Of a stretch of 62,171 bases of DNA, positions 46,130-54,671 are shown piece by piece; positions within the stretch are counted from its first letter, which is position 1; each line of letters starts with the position of its first letter. The notes beneath the pieces are model-generated. The model was not told where the DNA came from. It did no database searches and saw only the letters and a list, made by a program, of their open reading frames with translations. The stretch comes from Planctomycetota bacterium (GTDB lineage: Bacteria; Planctomycetota; UBA1135; GCA-002686595), in contig JAJDEV010000253.1 in assembly GCA_029259605.1 (NCBI GenBank), positions 1 to 62,171 on the forward strand, in the 5' to 3' direction. A program made the position numbers and the translations under genes.

Positions 46130-47482
46130 TCAGCGCGCGTACCCGAGGGCGCGCAGCATGTCCTCCTGGTCCTCGGAGGGCTCGATGGACTCGGGTGCCT
46201 GGGGCGACTCCGCGGCGTAGGCGGCGATCGCGGCGCGCAGGGCTTGCGCCTCGTCGGCCTGCGCCTGCACGACGTCGTTCGCGTCGCCGCGGTCGTCGGC
46301 GTGGAACAGGCGCAGGCGGCGGCCGGCGCGCGTCGCCTTCCATTCGGCGGAGCGCACGCCGATGCGCGGGCGGCGGCCCGATTGGGTCGGGAGGTAGGTC
46401 TCGAAGTAGACGAGGCGGTCCGGTGCGGTGCCCGACTCGGCGTAGGGCCACAGGCTCTGCCCTTCGACGTCCGGTGGCGTGGCGAGTCCGAGCGCGTCGA
46501 GCACCGTCGGCAAGACGTCCACGTGGCTGACGGGACCATTCACCGACGCCGCGTCCGTGTGCCACGGCGCGCGCACGATCAAGGGCACGCGGACGCACGC
46601 GTCGCTCAGCGTCTCGCCGTGGTCGAACCAGTAGGCGTTCTCGCCGAGGCTCTCGCCGTGGTCCGCGGTGACGACGACCAGCGTGTCGTCGGCGCGCGGC
46701 GCGAGCGCGTCGAGCAGACGCCCGAGCTCGCGATCGGTGTAGCTCACCTCGCCCTTGTAGCGCGCGAGCGGATACTCGACGTCCGTCACGCCGGCGAGGT
46801 CCTGGTAGAAGACGAGCGGGATGCCCTCCATCGACCGGTTGCCGGGTGCGCGCGGATCGCGGTCTCCGTAGTACGCGGCGTCGTACGGCGCCGGCGGGTC
46901 GTACGGGCCGTGCGGGTCGAAGACGTGCACCCATAGAAGGAAGGGCGTGCGCCGACCGTCGAGCCACGCGATTGCGGCGTCGACCACTTCGGACGCGCGG
47001 CGCTGGACCTGCGCGGCTCCCGCCTCGCCGGCGAACGTGTCGCCGTAGGTGTCGAAGCCCTGGTCGAGCCCGTAGAACCCGTCGAGCACCGCGGTGCCGA
47101 CGAAGGCCGCGGTGTCGTAGCCCGCGCCGCGCACGACCTCGGCCAGCGTCGTCGCCTCGCTCGGCACGCGGTGCCTGCCGTTGAGGCGCACGCCGTGGCG
47201 GTGCGGGTAGGTTCCCGTGAAGAGTGACGTGTGGCTCGGGAGCGTGGTCGGTGCCGTGGCGAAGGCTTCGGTGAACACGACCGAGTCGGCGGCGAACGCG
47301 TCGAGCGCGGGCGTGCGCACTTCGGCGCCGTACGCTCCGAGGTGGTCCTGGCGCAGCGTGTCGATCGTGACGATGACCACGTTCTTCGGCGGCGGCTCGG
47401 CGCAGGCGAGCGCGAGGCCGGCGGCGCACAGCACGTGCGCGAGGCTCGACCGCTCCCCCACCCTGGATGACATCGCTCGCAT
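46130..47482 (-). CDS. sulfatase-superfamily lipoprotein lacking the formylglycine cysteine
   Basis: A 450-residue protein with a lipoprotein signal (lipobox LALAC near residue 27). It has the alkaline-phosphatase/sulfatase fold: metal Asp pair in VTIDTLRQDHLGAYG near residue 40, FDPHGPYDPP near 170 and VTADHGESLGEN near 275. The nucleophile region reads APTTLPSHTSLFTG near 80, where typical sulfatases have Cys or Ser for conversion to formylglycine (C/S-x-P-x-R). Here a Thr occupies the place and the Arg is His. It may therefore be a phosphodiesterase or phosphotransferase of the superfamily that uses Thr directly, not a sulfate ester hydrolase. The C terminus has an acidic EDQEDMLRALGY helix seen in related proteins. 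It is divergent from the GT39-TPR gene with a short gap. Confidence 0.85.
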   Translation of the reverse strand: MRAMSSRVGERSSLAHVLCAAGLALACAEPPPKNVVIVTIDTLRQDHLGAYGAEVRTPALDAFAADSVVFTEAFATAPTTLPSHTSLFTGTYPHRHGVRLNGRHRVPSEATTLAEVVRGAGYDTAAFVGTAVLDGFYGLDQGFDTYGDTFAGEAGAAQVQRRASEVVDAAIAWLDGRRTPFLLWVHVFDPHGPYDPPAPYDAAYYGDRDPRAPGNRSMEGIPLVFYQDLAGVTDVEYPLARYKGEVSYTDRELGRLLDALAPRADDTLVVVTADHGESLGENAYWFDHGETLSDACVRVPLIVRAPWHTDAASVNGPVSHVDVLPTVLDALGLATPPDVEGQSLWPYAESGTAPDRLVYFETYLPTQSGRRPRIGVRSAEWKATRAGRRLRLFHADDRGDANDVVQAQADEAQALRAAIAAYAAESPQAPESIEPSEDQEDMLRALGYAR

Positions 47483-47517
47483 CGTGTTCGCCGTCGCACC
47501 GTATGCTACGACGCGCT

Positions 47518-49605
47518 ATGCGCAAGGGAGCTTCGAGTTCGGGATCGCTTCGGACGCACGCGCTCCTCGTGTTCGCCGTCGCGCTCGCGATCCGCCTCTG
47601 GCACACGCTCGCGCTCTATCAGACCCCGTGGTTCGAGGTGCGCATCGGCGACGCGCTCGGGTACGACGAGTGGGCGCGCACCATCGCGGAAGGCGACTGG
47701 CTCGGGAGCGACGTCTTCTACCAGGCTCCGCTGTATCCCTACTTCCTCGGCGCCGTCTACTCGGTGTTCGGGTACGGGCTCGTGGCGGTGCGCGTGGTGC
47801 AGGCGGTGCTCGGCGCGAGCGCGTGCGTGCTGCTCATGCTCGCCGGACGGCGCGTGTTCTCGCCCCGCGCCGGCTTGATCGCGGGGCTCTTGCTCGCGCT
47901 CTACGCACCGGCAATCTTCTTCGACAGCCACATCCAGAAGTCCGCGCTCGACGGATTCTTCCTGAGCCTGCTGCTCTGGCTCGTCGCCGTCGCGCTCGAC
48001 AAGCCGCGCGCCCGCGTGTGGTTCGGCATCGGCGCGACGACGGGTTTGCTCGCGCTCACGCGTGAGAACGCGCTGCTCCTCGCCTTCCCGCTCGCGCTGT
48101 GGCTCTTCGCCCAGAACCGGCGCACCCTCGCGCGTCCGGCGGCCGGCTTCGCGCTCGGCGTCGCGCTCGTGCTCCTGCCGGTCGCGCTTCGCAACCAGTT
48201 CGTCGGCGGCGAGTTCCACCTCACCACGTCGCAGCTCGGTCCGAACCTCTACATCGGCAACAACCCGGACGCGAACGGGACGTATCGCCCGATGCGCCCC
48301 GAGCGGCAGGGTTTCGCCTACGAGCGGCGCGACGCAACCGAGCTCGCCGAGGCGGAGCTCGGGCGCGCGCTGACGCCGGGCGAGGTTTCGAGCTTCTGGA
48401 CCGGGCGCGTCGTCGACTACATCCGAGACGATCCGGGCGATTGGCTCGCGCTGATGTGGACCAAGTTCGAGCTGATGTGGAACGCGGCCGAGCTCGCGGA
48501 CACAGAGGATCAGTACACGTATGCCGACGAGTCGCCGCCGCTGCGCTGGACCGGCTACGTGTTCCACTTCGGCACGCTCGTTCCGCTCGCGCTGCTCGGC
48601 GTCTGGGTCACCTTCGAGCGCAGGCGCGAGTTCTGGATCCTGTACCTCTTGCCCGTCGTGTATGGGCTGAGCGTCGTCGCGTTCTTCGTCTTCGCGCGCT
48701 ACCGCTTTCCGCTCGTCCCGTTCCTCGTTCTGTTCGCCGCGCCCGGCATCACGCAGGCGCGCGCCTACTGGCGAGTCGCGAGCGGTGCGCGACGCGCGGC
48801 GTTGCTCGCCTCGCTCGCCGTGGTCGCGCTCTTCTGCAATCGCACGGTGCGGCCGATCGCACCGATGCGCGCCGCGACGCGCACGAACCTCGGGCTCGCG
48901 CTCGGCGTCGAGGGGCGCTTCGACGAGGCGATCGAGCAGCACGAGGAGGCGCTGCGCATCGTTCCGGGCTACGCCAAGGCGCACAACAACTTGGCCATGT
49001 TGCTCCACACCGAGGGAGACCTCGACGCGGCGGCCGAGCATTACCGCGCGGCGCTCGAATCGGATCCCGCGTTCTATCGCGCCCACAACAACTACGGCGC
49101 GCTGCTGCAGGCGCGCGGGCTCCACGCCGAGGCGCGCGTTCACTACGAGCGAGCGCTCGCGATCGAGCCCGACTACGACGAGGCGCACAACAACTACGGC
49201 AGCCTGCTGCTCGAGCTCGGGCGCGTCGACGAAGCGCGCACGCACTTCACGCGCGCCGTCGAGCTCGAGCCCGCGTACGCGCGCGCGCACATGAATCTCG
49301 GGCTCACACTCCAACGCAGCGGGGATGTGAAGGGCGCAATCGAACATCTGTCCGCGGCGGTCGAGCTCGAGCCCGACCAGCCGCGCGTCCACGCCTGGCT
49401 GGCGAGCGCGCTCGTCTCGGTCGGGAGCCTCGATTCCGCCCGCGCGCACTATGCGGACGCACTGCGCTTCGAAGGCGACGGGCGCGGCCTCGGACGGGCG
49501 CTCCGGCGCGAGTCCGTCGACTTCCTGCTGGCAGCCGCGGAGATGCGCCCGCTCACGCCGGACGAGCGCGGCCTGGTCGAAGCGGCGTCGAATCGATCGC
49601 GCTGA
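47518..49605 (+). CDS. GT39-like membrane glycosyltransferase with C-terminal TPRs
   Basis: A 695-residue integral membrane protein. Residues 1-440 contain about ten hydrophobic helices of the GT-C fold. The first outside loop has ALGYDEWARTIAEGDW followed by FYQAPLYPYFLG, where DE is the likely catalytic/metal acidic site of ArnT/PMT-like enzymes using lipid-linked sugars. Residues 455-640 are five to six TPRs (GRFDEAIEQHEEALRIVPGY and similar), probably on the cytoplasmic or periplasmic side as a binding platform. A paralogue with the same FYQAPLYPYFLG motif occurs at 59698-61713. The start at 47518 places the first helix directly after a short basic segment. It lies in the NRPS locus and may glycosylate a surface molecule or the peptide product; that link is inference. 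Confidence 0.86.
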   Translation: MRKGASSSGSLRTHALLVFAVALAIRLWHTLALYQTPWFEVRIGDALGYDEWARTIAEGDWLGSDVFYQAPLYPYFLGAVYSVFGYGLVAVRVVQAVLGASACVLLMLAGRRVFSPRAGLIAGLLLALYAPAIFFDSHIQKSALDGFFLSLLLWLVAVALDKPRARVWFGIGATTGLLALTRENALLLAFPLALWLFAQNRRTLARPAAGFALGVALVLLPVALRNQFVGGEFHLTTSQLGPNLYIGNNPDANGTYRPMRPERQGFAYERRDATELAEAELGRALTPGEVSSFWTGRVVDYIRDDPGDWLALMWTKFELMWNAAELADTEDQYTYADESPPLRWTGYVFHFGTLVPLALLGVWVTFERRREFWILYLLPVVYGLSVVAFFVFARYRFPLVPFLVLFAAPGITQARAYWRVASGARRAALLASLAVVALFCNRTVRPIAPMRAATRTNLGLALGVEGRFDEAIEQHEEALRIVPGYAKAHNNLAMLLHTEGDLDAAAEHYRAALESDPAFYRAHNNYGALLQARGLHAEARVHYERALAIEPDYDEAHNNYGSLLLELGRVDEARTHFTRAVELEPAYARAHMNLGLTLQRSGDVKGAIEHLSAAVELEPDQPRVHAWLASALVSVGSLDSARAHYADALRFEGDGRGLGRALRRESVDFLLAAAEMRPLTPDERGLVEAASNRSR

Positions 49606-49749
49606 GTGGATCGACACCGGCGATCGGCGTACGGATGCGCGATCTGCGCCGCACGCGCCGAAAGCGCCACGCATTCCTCGGCGGAGGCGATTATCCTTGG
49701 GTAGCAGCCGCCTGGCGCCCGACCGAATAGACCGGGTGCTCCCCCCTCG

Positions 49750-50778
49750 ATGAAGAAGCTACCGAACATCCGCCGCCGCGGCGTTTCGTCCTCCTCCGCG
49801 GAATGGGTCGACGTTCGCCCGCTCCTGGGCGATCGCGCGATTCCGATGCTGATCACGCCCAAGGTCCCGGGGCTCGAACTCGGCGAGTGGGCGAAGGACA
49901 ACCGCGTGTTCATCGACGAGCTCTTCGCCAAGCACAAGGCGCTGCTTTTCCGCGACTTCGACAGCGACGGGATCGAGGGCTTCGAGCGCTTCGTCGAGCT
50001 GGCGTCCGACACGGGGCGCCTCGAGTACAAGGATCGCTCGACGCCGCGCGACACGTACGGCGACCGGATCTACAACGCCACGGTCTACCCCGCCGAGCAG
50101 ACGATCAACCTGCACAACGAGGGCACCTACTGGGTCACGTGGGCGCGCCGGATCTTCTTCGCTTGCGCGACGAACGCCGAGACCGGCGGCGAGACGCCGA
50201 TCGGCGACGTCGGTAACGTCTACGACCGCATCGATCCGGTCATCCGTGACGAGTTCGCGGCCAAGGGCGTGCTCTACGTGCGCAACTACAACGACGGCTT
50301 CGGACTGACCTGGCAGAACGTCTATCAGACCGAGGAGCGGGACGAGGTCATCGAGTACGCCGCGAACAACCGGATCGAGCTCGAGTGGAAGGACGGGGAT
50401 CGGCTGCGCACGCGCCAGCGCCGACCGGCGGTGCGCCTGCATCCGGAGACGCAGCGTCCGCTGTGGTTCAACCACGCCGCGTTCTTCCACGTCTCCGCGC
50501 TCGACCCGCACATGCGCGAGACGTTCCTCACCGAGCTCGGCGAGGACGAGCTGCCGTACAACACGTACTACGGCGACGGCACGAAGATCGAGGACGACGT
50601 CGTGCGCCACATCCTCGGCGCGTACGATGCCGAGAAGGTCGCCTTCCGCTGGAAGGAGGGCGACGTCGCCTTGTACGACAACATGCAGATCGCACACGCG
50701 CGTCAGCCCTACACCGGCGAGCGCCTGACGCTCGTCGCGATGACCGACGCGTACACCGGGCCGGAAGACGTGGCCTGA
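49750..50778 (+). CDS. Fe(II)/2-oxoglutarate oxygenase, TauD/SyrP-like
   Basis: A 342-residue non-haem iron oxygenase. The facial triad is HNE in INLHNEGTYW at about residue 122 (HxE rather than HxD) and a distal His in MQIAHARQPY near 315, with Arg of the following TGER as the 2-oxoglutarate anchor. The core is double-stranded beta-helix in character, and LFRDFD near the N terminus is typical of TauD relatives. HxE variants are known in amino-acid hydroxylases associated with NRPS, such as SyrP and AsnO types. The gene ends 18 bases before the second NRPS gene on the same strand, so beta-hydroxylation of a free or PCP-bound amino acid is the best guess. The exact substrate is not visible. 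Confidence 0.9.
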   Translation: MKKLPNIRRRGVSSSSAEWVDVRPLLGDRAIPMLITPKVPGLELGEWAKDNRVFIDELFAKHKALLFRDFDSDGIEGFERFVELASDTGRLEYKDRSTPRDTYGDRIYNATVYPAEQTINLHNEGTYWVTWARRIFFACATNAETGGETPIGDVGNVYDRIDPVIRDEFAAKGVLYVRNYNDGFGLTWQNVYQTEERDEVIEYAANNRIELEWKDGDRLRTRQRRPAVRLHPETQRPLWFNHAAFFHVSALDPHMRETFLTELGEDELPYNTYYGDGTKIEDDVVRHILGAYDAEKVAFRWKEGDVALYDNMQIAHARQPYTGERLTLVAMTDAYTGPEDVA

Positions 50779-50795
50779 CCCAGCGCTTCCCGCCC

Positions 50796-53700
50796 GTGAC
50801 GACCGATCCGACCATCCAGGGGTTCAGCCTTTCGCCCCTGCAGCAACATCTCTGGCGCGTGCAGTCGAGCTCCGGTTCGGCCGCTTGGAACGTCGTCGCG
50901 CACGTGCGCGTGACGACGAACGGATCCGACGCACGGGTCGAGGCGGACGCGCTGCGCGCGGCGATCGAACGCGTCGCCCTTCGCACCGAGCTCCTGCGCA
51001 CGTCGATCCACGAGCTCGCGGGGACGCACGTCGCCGTCCAAACGATCCGCGACACGCCGAGCTTCCGGTTCGAGCCGTTCGACGGGGACCCGCTCGACGC
51101 CGAACACGCGCTCACGCGCGACCCCTTCGACGTGCGCGGCGCCGACGTGCTGCGGGTGGCGCTCGTCGGGACGGACCGGATCGTGATCGCGCAACCGAGC
51201 CTGGTCGCGGACGCGACATCGATCTGGAACCTGGTGCGCGAGATCGCGGCCGAGCTCGCCGGCGGCGGCGCCACGGCGGGCGCGTCCGAAGACGAGGAGG
51301 CGATGCAGTTCGCCGACATCGCGCAGTGGCTCAACGACAACCTCGACTCCGAAGACGCGGCACCGGGCGTGGAGCTCTGGAAGCGCGTCGATTGGACCGC
51401 GGCCGAGTTCGCCGTTCCGCTCGCCCGTCCGCGCCCGAGCGCCGACGGCCAGGGCTTCGCGATCGAGCGCATCGTGCGCGAGTGGAGCGAAGCGGACGAG
51501 GATGCGCTCGCCGCCGCGGCGCGGACCGTGGGCGTCGAGCGGGCGTCGATTCTCGGCGCCGCGTGGCAGCTGACGCTCGCGCGCGCGACCGGGCGCGACA
51601 GCATCGTGACCGGCGACCACTCGCTCGGCCGCGAGTTCGAAGGGCTGGGCGACGCGCTCGGTCCGTTCGGTCGCCGGCTGCCCCTCGCGACGCGCATCGA
51701 CCCGAACCAGAGCTTCGCCGACCTGGCACGCGCGGTGGACGCCGCGCGCATCGAAGCGCGCGAATGGCACGAGGCCTTCGCGCACGAAGCGTCGCTTCCG
51801 TTCGGCTTCGAGTGGCGCGACCGCGTCGAGCCGCTCACCGCCGGCGACTTCACCTTCCAACTCGAGCAGCGCTCCGTGCTCGCCGAGCCGTGTGAGCTCG
51901 CGCTCGAGCTCGACCTCGGCGCCGCCGCACCCGAGCTCGCGTTGCTCTTCGACGCCGCGCGCTACGGCACGCAGGACGCGGCGACGATCCTTCGACAGTT
52001 CGACGCGCTGCTCTCGAGTGCGTGCGACGCGCCGACGGTGCCCGTGTCGGAGCTCTCGCTCCTCGCCGCGGACGAGCGCGAGCAGATCCTCATCGAGCTC
52101 GCACCGGGCGACGAGGGTGCGGCGCTCGACGCGCCCGTCCACGTGGTGATCGCGAGCCGCGCGAAGCAGACTCCCGATGCCGTGGCGACTTGGGCCAACG
52201 GGCGCGCGCTGACCTATGCCGAGCTCGACGCGCTCGCGAACCGGATCGCGCGCCGCCTCCAGGGTCTCGGCGTCGGAGCGGGCGACTTCGTCGGCCTGTA
52301 CCTCGGGCGCTCGATCGAACAGGTCGCGGCGATCCTCGGCGTGCTGAAGGCGGGCGGCGCGTATCTACCGCTGCCCCCCGGCTATCCGGCGGATCGGATC
52401 GCGTTCATGCTCGAGGACACGGCCGCGCGCGTCGTACTCACGCGCGCCGCCGATCAGGACACGCTGCCCGCGTTCGACGGCACGGTCGTCACGCTCGACG
52501 ACGACGCGACGCTGGCCGCCGAGGACGCGGGCCCGCTCGACACGCACGCGGGCGTCGAGCACATGGACTCGCCGGCGTACGTCATCTTCACGTCCGGCTC
52601 GACAGGCAAGCCGAAGGGCGTCGCGATCTCGCACGCGAACCTCGCGCACTCGACCGGCGCGCGCCTCGCGTACTACGAGCACGCGATCACGTCCTATCTG
52701 CTCGTCTCGTCGTTCGCCTTCGACAGCTCGGTGGTCGGCATCTTCTGGACGCTGTGCCAGGGCGGCAAGCTCGTCCTGCCCGACGACGGCTTCGAGCAGG
52801 ACATCCCCGCCATCGCGGCGCTGGTCGAGGAGCACGCGGTTTCGCACATGCTCGCGCTCCCCTCGCTCTGGGGGCTGATGCTCGACACGAGCGCGCACGC
52901 CAAGCTCGCGTCGCTGAACACCGTGATCGTCGCGGGCGAGAGCTGTCCGCCCGAGCTCGTTCGTTCGCACGCGAACGCACTCCCCGGCGCGCGCCTCTTC
53001 AACGAGTACGGTCCGACGGAAGCCACGGTGTGGAGCACGGTGTTCGACTGCGCGAACGAGAACTCCCGCGCGACCGTTCCGATCGGTCGTCCGATTCCGG
53101 GTGCGAGCGCCTTCGTCGTCGACGCGGATGGCGAGCTCTGCCCGATCGGAGTCGCCGGCGAGCTCTGGATCGCGGGCGCCGGCGTCGCCGCGGGTTACCT
53201 CGGCCGCCCCGAACTGACCGCCGAGCGCTTCGTCTCCGCGCCGTTCGCCGCGCGCGCCTATCGCACGGGCGACCTCGCGCGCTTCCTGCCGGATGGCAAC
53301 CTCGAGTTCCTCGGCCGCATCGACACGCAGGTGAAGATCCGCGGCTACCGCATCGAGCTCGAAGAGATCGAGTCGGCGCTCGCGAGCCACGCGGCGATCC
53401 GCGAGGCGGCCGTGCTCGCGCGCGAAGACACGCCCGGGGACGTGCGCCTCGTCGCCTACACGACGCGCAAGCCCGGCGCGGCCGACGTCGCGCCCGCCGA
53501 CCTGCGTGCGCACCTCGACGTCACGCTGCCCGACTACATGGTGCCGGCGCGCTTCGTCGTGCTGGACGAGTTTCCGCAGCTCCCGAACGGCAAGATCGAC
53601 CGCGGCGCCCTGCCCGCTCCCGACCAGGACCGCTCGAGCGCGACGACCGAGTACGTCCCGCCCGCGACGGCGCTCGAGAAGGTGCTCGCCGCGATCTGGT

Positions 53701-53957
53701 CCGATGTGCTGAAGATCGAACGCGTCGGGGCGGACGACGACTTCTTCGACCTCGGCGGCCATTCGATCCTCGCGACGCAGCTCTTCGCGCGCATGGTCGA
53801 CATGCTCCAGGTGAAGGTGCCGCTGCGCTCGATCTTCGACGCGCGCACGCTGCGCGGGCTCGCCGAGCTGATCCTGTCCGATGCGGACGACCGTGCGCGC
53901 GTCGAGCGTACGGCCGAGCTCGTTCTCAGCGTGCTCGAAGCACCGGACGACGAGTAG
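50796..53957 (+). CDS. NRPS: degenerate condensation - adenylation - PCP
   Basis: A 1053-residue one-module synthetase starting at GTG 50796. Residues about 8-425 have a condensation fold (SLSPLQQHLWRVQ at the start), but the HHxxxDG position reads QPSLVADATS near 132, so the catalytic His pair is missing. The adenylation domain has A3 VIFTSGSTGKPKG near 596, A5 NEYGPTE near 735, A8 VKIRGYRIELEEIE near 847 and A10 NGKIDRG near 931. The PCP has DLGGHSILA near 984. Specificity positions by eye are D, S, V, A, I, A, E, V, W, K; I know no confident substrate. No thioesterase, reductase or second module follows. The free-standing condensation protein at 42781 probably supplies catalysis. It is preceded by the oxygenase gene and convergent with the sugar transferase gene. 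Confidence 0.93.
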   Translation: MTTDPTIQGFSLSPLQQHLWRVQSSSGSAAWNVVAHVRVTTNGSDARVEADALRAAIERVALRTELLRTSIHELAGTHVAVQTIRDTPSFRFEPFDGDPLDAEHALTRDPFDVRGADVLRVALVGTDRIVIAQPSLVADATSIWNLVREIAAELAGGGATAGASEDEEAMQFADIAQWLNDNLDSEDAAPGVELWKRVDWTAAEFAVPLARPRPSADGQGFAIERIVREWSEADEDALAAAARTVGVERASILGAAWQLTLARATGRDSIVTGDHSLGREFEGLGDALGPFGRRLPLATRIDPNQSFADLARAVDAARIEAREWHEAFAHEASLPFGFEWRDRVEPLTAGDFTFQLEQRSVLAEPCELALELDLGAAAPELALLFDAARYGTQDAATILRQFDALLSSACDAPTVPVSELSLLAADEREQILIELAPGDEGAALDAPVHVVIASRAKQTPDAVATWANGRALTYAELDALANRIARRLQGLGVGAGDFVGLYLGRSIEQVAAILGVLKAGGAYLPLPPGYPADRIAFMLEDTAARVVLTRAADQDTLPAFDGTVVTLDDDATLAAEDAGPLDTHAGVEHMDSPAYVIFTSGSTGKPKGVAISHANLAHSTGARLAYYEHAITSYLLVSSFAFDSSVVGIFWTLCQGGKLVLPDDGFEQDIPAIAALVEEHAVSHMLALPSLWGLMLDTSAHAKLASLNTVIVAGESCPPELVRSHANALPGARLFNEYGPTEATVWSTVFDCANENSRATVPIGRPIPGASAFVVDADGELCPIGVAGELWIAGAGVAAGYLGRPELTAERFVSAPFAARAYRTGDLARFLPDGNLEFLGRIDTQVKIRGYRIELEEIESALASHAAIREAAVLAREDTPGDVRLVAYTTRKPGAADVAPADLRAHLDVTLPDYMVPARFVVLDEFPQLPNGKIDRGALPAPDQDRSSATTEYVPPATALEKVLAAIWSDVLKIERVGADDDFFDLGGHSILATQLFARMVDMLQVKVPLRSIFDARTLRGLAELILSDADDRARVERTAELVLSVLEAPDDE

Positions 53958-54671
53958 CTACGACGCGGCGACGGTCGGCTTGCGCCGGAAGGCCTTGCGC
54001 AGCATGAAGACGGTCGTCATCAGGATCAGGATCAGGTCGTAGGCGATCGACTTGTTCGCGATGTAATGCTCCTCGCCCTCGAAGCGCAGCCTCCAGTCTT
54101 CGATCGTCTTGTCGCCGAGCGCGTTCTCGATCACGGACACCTGACTGATGTTCGTGAGCCCGGGCTTCACCAGGTAGCGCCGGTTGAAGCCGGGAATGTG
54201 CGCCGCGAGCATGTCGTTGAGCCCCGGCGCGATCGGCCGCGGCCCGACGAACTCCATGTCCCCGACGAGCACGTTCCAGAGCTGGGGCAACTCGTCGATC
54301 TTCGTATCGCGCAGGAACGCGCCGATGCGCGTGACGTTCGGGTTGTCGCGCGACACGCCCTTCTGCAGACTCGCGTCTTGGTCGCTGTTGATGCGCATCG
54401 TGCGCACCTTCACGATCTCGAACTCGCGCCCCATGAACCCCGGACGCGACTGCCGGTAGAGGAACGAACCGCGCGACGAGATGCGGACCGGCAGGTAGAG
54501 AATCAGGAAGACCGGCAGCACGACGATCAGTAAGACGAGCGACACGGTGCGCTGCGCGAAGGCCCACAGCGTGTTCGTCAACTGCCACTCGCGGTGGATG
54601 TGGGAGACGTCCACACCCTCGAGCGAGAGGTAGCCGCGCTTGCGGCTCCGTTGCGCGCGCGCCCCGCTCAT
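53958..54671 (-). CDS. monotopic bacterial sugar-phosphate transferase (initiating glycosyltransferase)
   Basis: A 237-residue short-form enzyme of the bacterial sugar transferase family. It moves a sugar-1-phosphate from a nucleotide sugar onto undecaprenyl phosphate to begin a polysaccharide or glycan. There is one N-terminal reentrant/membrane helix (VSLVLLIVVLPVFLILYLPV, about 45-65). Conserved blocks are FLYRQSRPGFMGREFEIVK, KVRTMRINSD, IDELPQLWNVLVGDMEFVGPRP (about residue 140, in two halves around the helix break) and VKPGLTNISQV. The Asp-Glu of DELPQLWN is the catalytic motif. The start ATG overlaps the upstream stop by four bases. It follows a GT26-type enzyme gene, the usual second step in such pathways, and belongs to a minus-strand operon headed by a hybrid kinase. 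Confidence 0.93.
   Translation of the reverse strand: MSGARAQRSRKRGYLSLEGVDVSHIHREWQLTNTLWAFAQRTVSLVLLIVVLPVFLILYLPVRISSRGSFLYRQSRPGFMGREFEIVKVRTMRINSDQDASLQKGVSRDNPNVTRIGAFLRDTKIDELPQLWNVLVGDMEFVGPRPIAPGLNDMLAAHIPGFNRRYLVKPGLTNISQVSVIENALGDKTIEDWRLRFEGEEHYIANKSIAYDLILILMTTVFMLRKAFRRKPTVAAS

Noticed and set aside
36646..53957. Polyketide or hybrid PKS-NRPS cluster
   Set aside because: No ketosynthase, acyltransferase or ketoreductase motifs occur; the methyltransferase is inside an adenylation domain, as in NRPS.
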